Assembly (NCBI RefSeq): GCF_001695575.1
Contig: NZ_LUAX01000001.1
Span: forward strand, 620,001 to 684,000
Direction of reading: 5' to 3'
Origin: Vibrio europaeus
Lineage (GTDB): Bacteria > Pseudomonadota > Gammaproteobacteria > Enterobacterales > Vibrionaceae
Length of the DNA stretch: 64,000 nt
Shown: positions 47,683-56,328 of the stretch, piece by piece
How positions within the stretch are numbered: the first letter of the stretch is position 1
Layout: the number at the start of each line of letters is the position of its first letter
Translations under genes and position numbers: made by a program
Notes under the pieces: model-generated
The model's input: the letters and a program-made list of their open reading frames with translations, nothing else
The model's database searches: none
Told to the model about the DNA's origin: nothing

Positions 47683-49363
47683 TTGGTAGTAAACCTTTAA
47701 TAGTCAAACGGCGATACTTAACATGCAGTCGGCTAAGTAGAATCGCAAAAGAGAAAAACAGTAGCGGCAAGATAGCTTGCCAAATTGCATAAATAGCAGT
47801 GACGCGGCGGTCGAAGCCACTGGATAGAGCGACAGCTTCAGTCGTTATTGTGCTGATGCGTCCCGCTCCCAACACCAGAGTAGGGAGGTATTGAGCGAGA
47901 CTCACACTAATGCCTACCGCCCAAGCAAACGCGATAGCAGGCAGTAGCAATGGCAGTTTAACTTTCAACCACGCATGCAACGGAGATTTGCCTAAGCTCA
48001 AGGCAACGCGCATAAGCCCGTCGTCAAAGCTGCGCCATGGTCCATCGAGTGATAGATAAACGAATGGGAAAGCGAAAAATACATGAGCCCAACAGACCCA
48101 AAACAAATACGCCTCGCTGTTTAAATACAGAGTGACGATCTGCATACCAAACAGAACTGATAGTTGCGGGATGAGCATAGGGATAGCAATGACATACCCC
48201 GGTACCTGCCAACGATAACGTAGACGATACTCATGAGCGATCAGCGCTAATACTAAACTCACTGTCGCACAGACAAGTGCGATGACTAGACTCTGCTCTA
48301 ACGTGCCTAAAATACCTTGCCATTCATACTGCCAAAACCGCAGACTAAACCTTGAAGGTAGGAGGTCTGGAAAACGCCATCGCTGTGCGAAACTCCAAAT
48401 AATCAATAGCGGGATTATCGCTAAGGTCAAAGCTGCGACTGCAGAGAAAAGACTTTTTCCCGGTAATGTGATGCCTTTTCTGCCTGAATATTGCCAAGCT
48501 TTAAAGCCTTTGGTTACTGTCCATTCGACAAAGCGAGCAAAACCAATCAGTAGCGTTGCGATTGCAAATAAAACGACGGCACCCGCTGCAGCGCGAGGAA
48601 GCAGTGATAAGTCCGGGTCATTGAACCATTGCCAAACCAAGACGGCAAATGTTGGCGGATTGGTTGGTCCTACAATAAGGGCAACGTCAACCACAGATAA
48701 ACTGTAAGCAATCACCGCGAGCATCGGGAAGCGTAGCTTAGCAAACCATTGTGGGAAAAGACATTTCCACCAAGTTTGGGCTGAGCTGTAGCCCATAGCG
48801 TGACTGACCTTTTCAGTCTGTTCAACATTTAATTGTTGGAGAATTGGGATACTCATTAGAAGCAAGAAAGGGACTTCTTTGATTGCCAACATAACAATTA
48901 GACCAAGCGCATAAGGATCTTTGACCAATAGCGCCAAGTCATCGACCGTTTGCCCGTTAGGGTCATAACCAAACAATTCATGTAAGAGACGCGCGCCCAT
49001 TCCCGTTGGAGCAAACAAGAAAGCGAAACCAATAGCGAAGGCAACGTGAGGCATGGCGAGTAGTGGAGATAAGCTCAATTCAATCTTGCGCCAAAATGAA
49101 CTCTTCCATGCAGATTGCAAAATGGCAAAGGTGATCAAACAGGCAAGATAACTACTCAAAATCGCACTATAAACCGTTAACCCGATTGACTGCCAAACAC
49201 CAGCCCACCCAAAAACAGCGGAAAAGCCATCAATGGAAAACTGATTTAAGCCAATCGGGGGGATGTACCCGAGCGCAGAAACCAACACACCAAGTAAACC
49301 TGGTAGGGTAGGCACTATACAAACGACGATAATGACTAAATAAAGCGCTCTTAACATGTGCAA
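47648..49363 (-). CDS. ynjC: ABC transporter permease, double-length (YnjC-like)
   Basis: A 571-residue fused permease with two halves of the binding-protein-dependent transport fold, about 12 membrane segments in total. Such double permeases work without a second permease gene, and none is present. The N-terminal half has the loop YSSAQTWWKCLFPQW and the C-terminal half LGKSPLHAWLKVKLP, both ABC-contact (EAA-like) loops. Related to ThiP and E. coli YnjC. Confidence 0.87.
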   Translation of the reverse strand: MHMLRALYLVIIVVCIVPTLPGLLGVLVSALGYIPPIGLNQFSIDGFSAVFGWAGVWQSIGLTVYSAILSSYLACLITFAILQSAWKSSFWRKIELSLSPLLAMPHVAFAIGFAFLFAPTGMGARLLHELFGYDPNGQTVDDLALLVKDPYALGLIVMLAIKEVPFLLLMSIPILQQLNVEQTEKVSHAMGYSSAQTWWKCLFPQWFAKLRFPMLAVIAYSLSVVDVALIVGPTNPPTFAVLVWQWFNDPDLSLLPRAAAGAVVLFAIATLLIGFARFVEWTVTKGFKAWQYSGRKGITLPGKSLFSAVAALTLAIIPLLIIWSFAQRWRFPDLLPSRFSLRFWQYEWQGILGTLEQSLVIALVCATVSLVLALIAHEYRLRYRWQVPGYVIAIPMLIPQLSVLFGMQIVTLYLNSEAYLFWVCWAHVFFAFPFVYLSLDGPWRSFDDGLMRVALSLGKSPLHAWLKVKLPLLLPAIAFAWAVGISVSLAQYLPTLVLGAGRISTITTEAVALSSGFDRRVTAIYAIWQAILPLLFFSFAILLSRLHVKYRRLTIKGLLPNESLSRKPRHP

Positions 49364-49381
49364 ACTCTAGGTTAACAGACC

Positions 49382-50524
49382 CTAATTCCCGTAACGTTTT
49401 AGCCACTCTTTTTCTAAAGCGGCCTGCCAGCTAGGATGAGGCTCAGCAATCGACTTAAATTGCTGGGTGTTCTTCGCAGAACCAGTCAAGAATTGGCTAT
49501 TTAGTACAGAAGGATCACCCCATACATTCAGATCACCTTTACGAGACTGCGCTTCTGGGCTGAGTAGGAAATTGATCGCGACCTGAGCGCCCGCGCTCGC
49601 ATTGGCGTTCCAAGGAATAGCTAAGAAATGGATATTAGAAAGTGCACCCGCTTCCATTGCATATGCCTTTGTTGTGTCAGCTAGATTGCCACTCACCTGT
49701 GCGGAAAACACCGCATTTGGGTTGAATGTAATGGCAAGATCAATTTGGCCGTCATCAAGCAGCTGAACGGTTTCTGCAGTGCCAGCTGGGAACTGTTTAC
49801 CACCACGCCAAGCGACTTTATGGAATTCATCAAGGTACGACCAAAGAGGCGCGGTCACAATAGCGAAGTTCTGCTCAGAAACAGGTTGCTGTAGAGAAGC
49901 ATCATTGTTTGTCAGTTCGATCAGCAGTGCTTTCACAAAGCTTGTACCGTGAAATTCTGGTGGACGAGGGTAAGTAATACGGTTTGGGTAAGCTTTGGCA
50001 TAGCTTTGCAGCTCTGCAAATGATTGCGGTGGATTATTTAACGCTTTTTCATCATGGATAAAGACCAGCTGGCCAACACCCCACGGCGCTTCTAAGCCGT
50101 CTGTTGGCTCAGAGAAGTCGACGTCGACCGGAAGCGATTTATCGACATATTGCCAACTAGGTAAACCTTCGACAAACGGACCAAATAGCAGCTGGTTGTC
50201 TTTCATCGATTTGAAGTTTTCACCATTAATCCAAACCATGTCGACACTACCACCGCTGTTTTTTCCGGCAGCCTTTTCAGCAATTAAACGTGATGTTGTC
50301 TCGGCAATATCGGTGACTTTTACATGTTTTAAGGTGACACCATATTGGGACTGAAGCTCATTGCCTGCCCATTGAATATAGCGGTTAATTTCTTGGCTAC
50401 CGCCCCAAGCATGGAAGTAGACGGTTTGTCCTTTCGCTTTTTCGACAACCTCTTGCCAGGTATCTGCTGCAAAAGCAGAAAGTGAAAAAACAAGTGAAGA
50501 AAGAAGAGTGATCAGCCTTGTCAT
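49382..50524 (-). CDS. ynjB: ABC transporter substrate-binding protein (YnjB-like)
   Basis: Periplasmic binding protein of 380 residues. The ATG at 50524 gives a standard signal peptide (MTRLITLLSSLVFSLSAFA) and has AGGGAAC upstream; the longer reading adds 12 residues before it. The mature part has the bilobed fold with VYFHAWGGSQEINRYI and GVGQLVFIHD. First gene of the ynjBCD-ynjF-like operon. Ligand unknown. No riboswitch-like thiamine element was seen upstream. Confidence 0.85.
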   Translation of the reverse strand: MTRLITLLSSLVFSLSAFAADTWQEVVEKAKGQTVYFHAWGGSQEINRYIQWAGNELQSQYGVTLKHVKVTDIAETTSRLIAEKAAGKNSGGSVDMVWINGENFKSMKDNQLLFGPFVEGLPSWQYVDKSLPVDVDFSEPTDGLEAPWGVGQLVFIHDEKALNNPPQSFAELQSYAKAYPNRITYPRPPEFHGTSFVKALLIELTNNDASLQQPVSEQNFAIVTAPLWSYLDEFHKVAWRGGKQFPAGTAETVQLLDDGQIDLAITFNPNAVFSAQVSGNLADTTKAYAMEAGALSNIHFLAIPWNANASAGAQVAINFLLSPEAQSRKGDLNVWGDPSVLNSQFLTGSAKNTQQFKSIAEPHPSWQAALEKEWLKRYGN

Positions 50525-50675
50525 AATGTTCCCTGTAAGTTGAATAATTGTATCGGCCAATGGTAAAGACCGGAGTAATGCAATTATTCATTCATTATGA
50601 CTGAAAAAAGGCTGTTTTATTAACTATTTGACGCAATTGTTGACGAGATGTTTGAAAATTGTCTGATAGAAACTA

Positions 50676-50700
50676 AAAAGCAGCCAACCTGGCTGCTTTT
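50676..50700 (-). terminator. Terminator of hslJ
   Basis: Stem AAAAGCAGCCA / TGGCTGCTTTT, followed on the minus strand by TAGTTTC and flanked by T on both strands, so it may work in both directions. It lies 25 bp after the hslJ stop. Confidence 0.85.
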
Positions 50701-50725
50701 TTAATCGATACTCGAACGAAAAGAA

Positions 50726-51172
50726 TTAGTTTTTCCAATCGTTTAGTTTGAATGTCAGCGTATGTACGTCGTTTTTCAGAACCATAGTATCTTGAGTTAG
50801 TGTCATGTCACTCCAATCAGACAGAGTTTGACCAAACGCTTGCTCTACATCCATAACGTCGCCGACACACATCTTCATGGTCATGCCCATTTTCTCGATA
50901 CGGAACTGGTTGTCTTTCAACTCAGCTTGACCAAAGAAGTTGTTACAACCAGCGTTGCCGTTAGCTGTCATCTTTTCACCAATTTCAAGGCGTGGTGGGT
51001 TTTGACGGCTATCTGCAACAACCGCTTCGCCATCGATGCTAACCAGTTCCCAGTTGTGGTGTTGTAGATCTTGAGCTGTAATTTGTTTCACATCGTCTCC
51101 ATTGCTTGCGCATGCTGTTACAACAAGAGGTAGTGTAATTGCTGCAAGTAGCGTTTTTGGACTAAGCTTCAT
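50726..51172 (-). CDS. hslJ: META-domain lipoprotein HslJ-like
   Basis: A 148-residue outer-membrane lipoprotein (VTAC, lipid Cys21) with a META/HslJ domain. Motifs are HNWELVSIDG, the GNAGCNNFFGQ loop near 73-83 and MGMTMKMC. E. coli HslJ is a heat-shock gene tied to novobiocin resistance; the molecular role is unknown. Single gene, with its own terminator, divergent from a DUF1289 gene. Confidence 0.85.
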   Translation of the reverse strand: MKLSPKTLLAAITLPLVVTACASNGDDVKQITAQDLQHHNWELVSIDGEAVVADSRQNPPRLEIGEKMTANGNAGCNNFFGQAELKDNQFRIEKMGMTMKMCVGDVMDVEQAFGQTLSDWSDMTLTQDTMVLKNDVHTLTFKLNDWKN

Positions 51173-51369
51173 AATAGATTCAACTCCGATAAATAAGTAG
51201 TTAAGTCAGCGTAGTGACTTCGATGAATGCAGTATAGTTAATTGCGAGTATGATTTGTCAATATAAGGTCATAGTTTGGTGCGAATCACACATTGAAACT
51301 TATTGATAAACATACAATTACAATTCGCGTAGAGTAAAAATTAACCATCACGTAATATAGAGAAATTAT

Positions 51370-51618
51370 TTGGAGCAGCTAGAGTTTTTTACCGTCCCGA
51401 GCCCTTGTGTTGGCATTTGTACAGTAGATGAAAAAGGCTACTGTAAGGGCTGTATGCGTAAACGAGAAGAGCGTTTTAATTGGTTAAATATGACCCCCGC
51501 TCAGCAGCTACATGTGATTAAACTTTGCCGTCAACGCTACCTACGTAAGATACGAAAAGGGCAAGCAACTTCATCTGAAGAGATCCCAATCAATACACCT
51601 CAACAAGATCTTTTTTAA
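51370..51618 (+). CDS. DUF1289 protein, first copy
   Basis: An 82-residue protein with the DUF1289 four-cysteine pattern PCVGICTVDEKGYCKGCMRKREER, probably binding a metal or Fe-S cluster, followed by a helix with W and a basic C-terminus. The reading begins at TTG; no ATG occurs before the first cysteine, and GAGA upstream is a weak ribosome-binding site. Function of the family is unknown. A second copy follows 71 bp downstream. Confidence 0.8.
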   Translation: MEQLEFFTVPSPCVGICTVDEKGYCKGCMRKREERFNWLNMTPAQQLHVIKLCRQRYLRKIRKGQATSSEEIPINTPQQDLF

Positions 51619-51689
51619 AATCAAAACTTTACATTAACTGCCGATTGGGCTACATCTTAATTATCGTGTACTGTATTTTGAGGTGTAGT

Positions 51690-51881
51690 ATGGATATACG
51701 AAATTATAGTGCGAACCCATGTGTGGGCTTGTGCGAATCAAACATCAATGGTGTTTGTATAGGCTGTGGCCGAACGCGAGAAGAACGCTATCTTTGGTAT
51801 CAAATGTCTGAAATCGAACAAAGAGAGATTCTAGACCGACTATCGAATGAACCTCTCTGCTTCAATCTGAAATCTAGCTAG
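51690..51881 (+). CDS. DUF1289 protein, second copy
   Basis: A 63-residue DUF1289 protein with NPCVGLCESNINGVCIGCGR and the following EERYLWYQM. The ATG at 51690 has GAGGTG just upstream; a longer reading from 51645 would add a hydrophobic stretch that is not part of the family. It is clearly related to the preceding gene but diverged outside the cysteine motif. Confidence 0.8.
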   Translation: MDIRNYSANPCVGLCESNINGVCIGCGRTREERYLWYQMSEIEQREILDRLSNEPLCFNLKSS

Positions 51882-51882
51882 A

Positions 51883-52104
51883 TTACTTCAATCCCCAACG
51901 ATCATTCACCCAACCACCGGCATGCTCATCAAAATGATTACCAGAGAATCGGTGGTTTACTTCGGTATTTTTTTCACTTTGAGGCGTCTCATCAAGTAAA
52001 TGCTGGATATAACTTGCCATAGGATCACCGCCTTTCAGCCGCTCTTGCCGAGTCGCTACCTCTTTAATCAATTGAAGACGGTATGAGTTGCTAGCACGTT
52101 TCAT
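51883..52104 (-). CDS. Small conserved-looking hypothetical protein
   Basis: A 73-residue basic then acidic protein (MKRASNSYRLQLIKEV ... GGWVNDRWGLK). It has a near-perfect ribosome-binding site (AAGGAGGATCACCAA before the ATG), which argues that it is real. No signal peptide, membrane segment or known domain is seen. It is convergent with the second DUF1289 gene, with stops 1 bp apart. Confidence 0.6.
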   Translation of the reverse strand: MKRASNSYRLQLIKEVATRQERLKGGDPMASYIQHLLDETPQSEKNTEVNHRFSGNHFDEHAGGWVNDRWGLK

Positions 52105-52324
52105 TTGGTGATCCTCCTTGGTTATGACACTAATATGAAAAGTTAGAAGCCGATGTGATAACCGTCAATATGAATTGGTTAATATTTGACCTGTCTTTTC
52201 AGGGGTGAGTCACTTTTATAAAATGTATCACTAACAATAATCCGCTATCGTATTGATTACCAAGGCCAGGGAAGGTGTTAGGGTTGCGCATGTGTTGAAA
52301 TAAAAAATTCATGATTTATTAAAA

Positions 52325-52350
52325 CAAAAAAGCTCCAAAACTGGAGCTTT
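52325..52350 (-). terminator. Terminator of the surface-repeat gene
   Basis: Stem AAAGCTCCA / TGGAGCTTT with loop AAAC; on the minus strand it is followed by a run of six T. 24 bp after the stop. Confidence 0.88.
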
Positions 52351-52373
52351 CGACTTGGGTTACTGGTAAAGAA

Positions 52374-52934
52374 TCAGTTGCCAAAGTTAAAAATCGGGAA
52401 GCAGGGCAAAAATCCGTTGTCAGCGCAGTTGATGAGTCCTATTTGGACACCTTCGATTTTGGCTGTTTTGTTAAAAACACCGACTTGGACAGTCGACTCG
52501 TTTGACATATTTACTGCACCAACATCAACCATTGTGTCGCCTTCGGAGTAGTTCACGAATGAAACGTTGGCTCCTCTGACATCATTGGTTACGTTAACGG
52601 CTCCTAGGTTCACACCTGTGGTTAAACCTTCATTCCAATTAAATAGGCCTAAAGAAGCGCCCGTCATCTCTTGGTTAACTTTGGAAGCTCCCAAAAACAA
52701 GCTGAAGTTAACGCCCGTTGTGGTATTGGTTTCTGACATACCGACAATAGAAAAATCGACCCCTTTGACGGTATCGACTTTACCGTGAAGGGCCGCCAGT
52801 CTCACTCCTGATACCTGAGAGTTTTCAGGTGCATTAAAATCGTTGACCGATGAGAACATTACCGGAGAAGAGGCGAATGTCACGGGAGACAACACCAACG
52901 TCGAGATAGCCACTGCTTTGAGTATTTTTTTCAT
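52374..52934 (-). CDS. Exported protein with VC2662/LA_2272-like surface repeats
   Basis: A 186-residue protein with a signal peptide (about 1-22, ending TFA) and repeated short hydrophobic units of the form GVNFSLFLG, GASLGLFNW, GVNLGAVNV, GANVSFVNY and GVQIGLINC. These resemble the repeat found in VC2662-like and LA_2272 proteins and would fold as a beta structure. Two cysteines near the C-terminus (NCADNGFLPC) may pair. ATG at 52934 follows TTGGAG. Function unknown. Confidence 0.7.
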   Translation of the reverse strand: MKKILKAVAISTLVLSPVTFASSPVMFSSVNDFNAPENSQVSGVRLAALHGKVDTVKGVDFSIVGMSETNTTTGVNFSLFLGASKVNQEMTGASLGLFNWNEGLTTGVNLGAVNVTNDVRGANVSFVNYSEGDTMVDVGAVNMSNESTVQVGVFNKTAKIEGVQIGLINCADNGFLPCFPIFNFGN

Positions 52935-53172
52935 ATTAACTCCAAAAACAAAGTTACTTGTATGTGTGAGCACTAAGGTCTAGCGATCCGAACAACTCAC
53001 GTTAACTATAGTTGCTATCTGTCAGAAGAGTGTTAGTGGTTGATTACAAAGCGCGATGAGTTTTGTATGAGTAGGTTCCAGCCAAATAGAGTTTAATTAT
53101 ATCGTATGCAACCTTGTGCAATAAAAAGGTCTCTGTCTATATTTAAGATCTAACGTCAGAGGCAATCTAATA

Positions 53173-54366
53173 ATGAAAAACTCACAAATTGTCATAGTAG
53201 ATGACTCACCAGCGATTCTATTGGTGATGAAGGGAATGTTGTCAGAACTCGGTTATGATAACGTCGTGACATGCTCTCACCCCGCTTCAGCGCTGGCTAA
53301 TATCAAACGCTCTCCAGAGAAGTACAGCGCGGTATTTACAGATCTGAATATGCCAGACATTGATGGTATGACGCTTATTAAAGAACTGGGCGAGATGAAC
53401 TATCGTGGTGGGGTTTGCATCATTTCAGATATGGAAAATCGAGTAATTGAGCTAGCTGCCCATATTGCTCGTAAGCACAAGGTCAATTTGGTTGGTAATA
53501 TCGCTAAACCAGTCTATCTCAATGAACTTCAACGGATGCTCAATAAACTTCAGCAGCTTTCATTGCGAGAGTCGAAGCACTGTGAACCATTGTCGGCAAG
53601 TACATTGAGTGACTATATCAAGCAAGACTTAATCGAACCTTATTATCAGCCCAAAGTGAGCTTAGATAGCAAGAACGTCGAAGGTATTGAAGTGTTGGCT
53701 CGTATAGTAAAATCTGGGCAAACCAATGCGATAGCGCCGGGACAGTTCATTCCGACTGCGATTGAGCATGGGTTGCTAAACGAACTTACTCAGCAGTTGT
53801 TAGGCAAAGTACTTGCTGATTTTCCAAAATTGGTTAAAGAGTTTGGTGAAGGGGTGAAAATAAGCCTTAATCTATCACCTTCTCAGTTAACTACTGACGG
53901 TTATACGCGGGATTTTATCGAGACGATTGATACTCAACACGTTGATAAGAACAATATTACTTTGGAGATAACCGAGGAGTTCGCGCTAGAAGATACTGAA
54001 CAATTGGAGACGATAAACCGTTTAAGGATGCGAGGTTTTGGCTTATCGCTTGACGACTTTGGTACTGGGTTTACTAATCTAAATCAGTTGCGAACCTTAC
54101 CTTTCACTGAGGTCAAGATAGATCGCACCTTGATCAATGATATTCACCAAGATCAGTTTAACCAAGTTGTGGTTGATACCTTAGTCAACATTGCAGGGAA
54201 AATTGACGCGTCCCTGATTGCTGAAGGTTTGGAGGAGTATGAAGATCTTGAGTATTTGAGCAAAAACTATAAAGACATGAACGTGCAAGGCTATTTGATT
54301 TGTAAGCCGAAACCTCTTGATAGCCTGTTTTACTGGCATCACAGTTGGCTATGCAACGTGCAGTAA
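53173..54366 (+). CDS. Response regulator with EAL phosphodiesterase domain
   Basis: A 397-residue cytosolic protein. The receiver domain (1-125) has acidic pair D10-D11 and phospho-acceptor D57 (FTDLNMPDIDG). The EAL domain (about 150-390) would degrade cyclic di-GMP. Key EAL residues are kept: the first motif reads EVL (173-175), with NLSPSQL, EITEE, DDFGTG, KIDR and EGLEE. Unlike V. cholerae VieA there is no C-terminal DNA-binding domain. The partner kinase is not adjacent. Confidence 0.9.
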   Translation: MKNSQIVIVDDSPAILLVMKGMLSELGYDNVVTCSHPASALANIKRSPEKYSAVFTDLNMPDIDGMTLIKELGEMNYRGGVCIISDMENRVIELAAHIARKHKVNLVGNIAKPVYLNELQRMLNKLQQLSLRESKHCEPLSASTLSDYIKQDLIEPYYQPKVSLDSKNVEGIEVLARIVKSGQTNAIAPGQFIPTAIEHGLLNELTQQLLGKVLADFPKLVKEFGEGVKISLNLSPSQLTTDGYTRDFIETIDTQHVDKNNITLEITEEFALEDTEQLETINRLRMRGFGLSLDDFGTGFTNLNQLRTLPFTEVKIDRTLINDIHQDQFNQVVVDTLVNIAGKIDASLIAEGLEEYEDLEYLSKNYKDMNVQGYLICKPKPLDSLFYWHHSWLCNVQ

Positions 54367-54387
54367 AAAGCCTCGAGTTTCGAGGCT
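54365..54387. terminator. Terminator between the EAL gene and the pilotin gene
   Basis: Stem AGCCTCGA / TCGAGGCT with a 3-base loop. On the minus strand it is followed by TTTTTACTG, serving the pilotin gene that ends at 54395; on the plus strand the tail is weaker. Confidence 0.8.
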
Positions 54388-54394
54388 CATACAT

Positions 54395-54802
54395 TTATTT
54401 GGTTAAACTAATGCAGCGTTGCTGAGTCACAAACTCGTCAGCCATTAATTGGCCGCGGCTATTTCGCATCTTAATTCTATAGCTGATACCGACCTCAAGA
54501 TTATTCATTGTGTCAGGCGTAGTACAGTAGGTTCGAATACTTTGATTCAAGACTTGCGTAGCCGGCTTTGCCCCTTTCGCATCATCGTTGTAAACCATCA
54601 TAATCTCAATGGTGCTTCCTTTTGCGCTCGCACGCATGATCGACAGTGGCCCTGATTCTAGAGGAAGCTCAGTAGCCAGTAGATTAGCTCGGCTTTGCGC
54701 TAACAATTCTAGCTGCTTTTGTTTGTCTGATGAGGCAGACGAACAGCCAGCAACGAGCACCACCAGTGCGACGATAGAAAAAGACTTGAGTGAATTAAGC
54801 AT
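54395..54802 (-). CDS. aspS: Putative AspS-type (GspS-beta) type II secretion pilotin lipoprotein
   Basis: A 135-residue lipoprotein (VAGC, lipid Cys20) with a helical start to the mature part (SDKQKQLELLAQSRANLL), then a beta-rich domain with one cysteine pair (TYC and QQRC). Length and layout fit the AspS pilotin, which in Vibrio guides the type II secretin to the outer membrane. As I recall the V. cholerae gene is likewise not in the eps cluster. It lies 2 bp after yciI on the same strand. Identity is probable, not certain. Confidence 0.55.
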   Translation of the reverse strand: MLNSLKSFSIVALVVLVAGCSSASSDKQKQLELLAQSRANLLATELPLESGPLSIMRASAKGSTIEIMMVYNDDAKGAKPATQVLNQSIRTYCTTPDTMNNLEVGISYRIKMRNSRGQLMADEFVTQQRCISLTK

Positions 54803-54804
54803 CG

Positions 54805-55101
54805 TTAAAATACTTTTTTAAATGGCTTAACGATAACTTTATCGTAAACACCCGCTTCAATATAGGGATCAGCATCAGCCCATTCTTGAGCTTGTTGCAA
54901 CGAGTCAAACTCAGCAATGACGGTTGAACCAGTAAAGCCAGCTTCTCCTGGGTTATCAGAGTCAATGGCAGGCATTGGTCCTGCTGTGAGCAAACGGCCT
55001 TCATCTTGCAGTGCTTGTAAACGCTCTAGGTGAGCAGGGCGCACACTAAGGCGCTTTTCCAAAGAGTTCTCTACATCTTGTGAGAAGATGACGTACCACA
55101 T
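54805..55101 (-). CDS. yciI: YciI family protein
   Basis: A 98-residue dimeric ferredoxin-like (YCII) protein. The conserved [18 protein letters not shown] has the family histidine, and the later [20 protein letters not shown] has the Asp-Pro-Tyr motif. Proposed as a small enzyme or sensor; the function is not settled. Probably co-transcribed with the downstream lipoprotein. Confidence 0.92.
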   Translation of the reverse strand: MWYVIFSQDVENSLEKRLSVRPAHLERLQALQDEGRLLTAGPMPAIDSDNPGEAGFTGSTVIAEFDSLQQAQEWADADPYIEAGVYDKVIVKPFKKVF

Positions 55102-55122
55102 GATCTGATATCCTTATATGAA

Positions 55123-55148
55123 TAGAGTAAATTCAGACGTTTACTCTA
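55123..55148 (-). other. Hairpin between yciA and yciI
   Basis: Perfect 9-bp stem TAGAGTAAA / TTTACTCTA with an 8-base loop. No T-run follows on the minus strand, so it may be an operator or mRNA structure rather than a terminator. Confidence 0.35.
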
Positions 55149-55198
55149 CCTTAAATGGCGTAATTTAAAAGGGTTGCGGCGAGATAATTTAATGCCAA

Positions 55199-55597
55199 TT
55201 AAGACTGTTCAATTGGACGTGGTTTACCTTCAGCATCAATAGCGACGTAATTGAATGTTGCGTCACACACCATAAAGCGATCTTCTAAGCCATGTTCTTT
55301 GACAGGCTTGACCCAGACTTCTAGATCGATGCTCATTGAAGTGCGACCTATTTTGGTACACTCACCGTAACAGCAGACCACATCGCCTACACGAACCGGC
55401 TTTTTGAATGTAATACTTGATACTGAAACAGTAACGATTCGACCTGATGAGATTTCTTTAGCGAGGATACCGCCCGCAAGGTCAAGTTGTGACATGATCC
55501 AACCACCAAAAATATCGCCATTGGCGTTAGTATCTGCTGGCATCGCTAGGGTTCTTAGAAGGAGTTGCCCTTTAGGCGCTGTGTATTCTTTGCTCAT
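55199..55597 (-). CDS. yciA: Acyl-CoA thioesterase YciA
   Basis: Hotdog-fold thioesterase of 132 residues that hydrolyses a broad range of acyl-CoAs. Motifs are the catalytic ANGDIFGGWIMSQLD (Asp in the active site) and GRIVTVSVSSITFKKPV. The ATG at 55597 gives the family N-terminus MSKEYTAPKG; the longer reading runs into the terminator upstream. Confidence 0.93.
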   Translation of the reverse strand: MSKEYTAPKGQLLLRTLAMPADTNANGDIFGGWIMSQLDLAGGILAKEISSGRIVTVSVSSITFKKPVRVGDVVCCYGECTKIGRTSMSIDLEVWVKPVKEHGLEDRFMVCDATFNYVAIDAEGKPRPIEQS

Positions 55598-55611
55598 TAT
55601 GACATCCGTTA

Positions 55612-55641
55612 CAAACAAAACAGCGACCAAGTTGGTCGCTG
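55612..55641 (-). terminator. Terminator between yciB and yciA
   Basis: Stem CAGCGACC / GGTCGCTG with loop of 5, followed on the minus strand by TTTTGTTTGT. It ends 15 bp before the yciA start, so yciA probably has a promoter overlapping this element or relies on read-through. Confidence 0.75.
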
Positions 55642-55671
55642 CAAAAATTGGATTGTAACAAAACTATCAAC

Positions 55672-56223
55672 TTATCCGCCAGAGTTAGCGTTCTGTTCGT
55701 CTCTTGGCATGTGTTTGTAAATGTAGACTCCGGTCAGCAATGTGAATCCAAATGTCGCCGCCAGTAGGCCAAAGACTTTGAAGTTAACCCATACATCGAG
55801 CGGAAGATTAAAAGCAACGTAGACGTTTATGCCTGCACATAGTGAAAAGAAAGCAATCCAAGCCCATGTGACTTTTGCCCAAACCGAATCAGGAAGTGTG
55901 ATCTCTTTTCCGAGCATGCTTTTAATCGCCGATTTGCCAATGGCATGGCTCACTGCTAATCCAATCGCGAAAATCAGATAAACGATGGTGACTTTCCATT
56001 TAATAAAGTTTTCATCGTGGAGAAAAATAGTCATACCACCAAAAATGGCAACCATCAAAAAGGTAATGACTTGCATCTTTTCAACTTTCTTATAGACCAA
56101 GTAAGTCACGACAATTTGAATGGCTGTTGCGACAATCAGAGCACCTGTCGCAACGTAGATATCCTGCAATTTGTACAAAGCGAAGAAAATGATTAATGGG
56201 ATAAAATCGAGCAGTTGTTTCAT
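55672..56223 (-). CDS. yciB: Inner-membrane septation protein YciB (IspA)
   Basis: Polytopic inner-membrane protein of 183 residues with five predicted membrane segments, linked to envelope synthesis and division in E. coli. The start ATG at 56223 gives the family N-terminus [18 protein letters not shown]; a longer reading adds 32 residues unlike the family. The conserved [20 protein letters not shown] lies in the middle. Adjacent to yciA, as in E. coli. Confidence 0.95.
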   Translation of the reverse strand: MKQLLDFIPLIIFFALYKLQDIYVATGALIVATAIQIVVTYLVYKKVEKMQVITFLMVAIFGGMTIFLHDENFIKWKVTIVYLIFAIGLAVSHAIGKSAIKSMLGKEITLPDSVWAKVTWAWIAFFSLCAGINVYVAFNLPLDVWVNFKVFGLLAATFGFTLLTGVYIYKHMPRDEQNANSGG

Positions 56224-56328
56224 TGAAGTATTCTGAGTCAGTCTAATTCGCTTCAGTCTAACCAAAACACGGCCAATCACAAAGCGGTTCGTCACTATAA
56301 TAGCAGTACCTCCCTGCAAAGAGAGGTT

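Noticed and set aside
50525..50675. Thiamine riboswitch upstream of the ynjB-like gene
   Set aside because: The conserved CTGAGA-type core and flanking helices of the TPP element were not found.
54549..54821. Plus-strand readings opposite the pilotin gene
   Set aside because: Overlap the minus-strand lipoprotein, which has a clear lipobox; they have no signals of their own.
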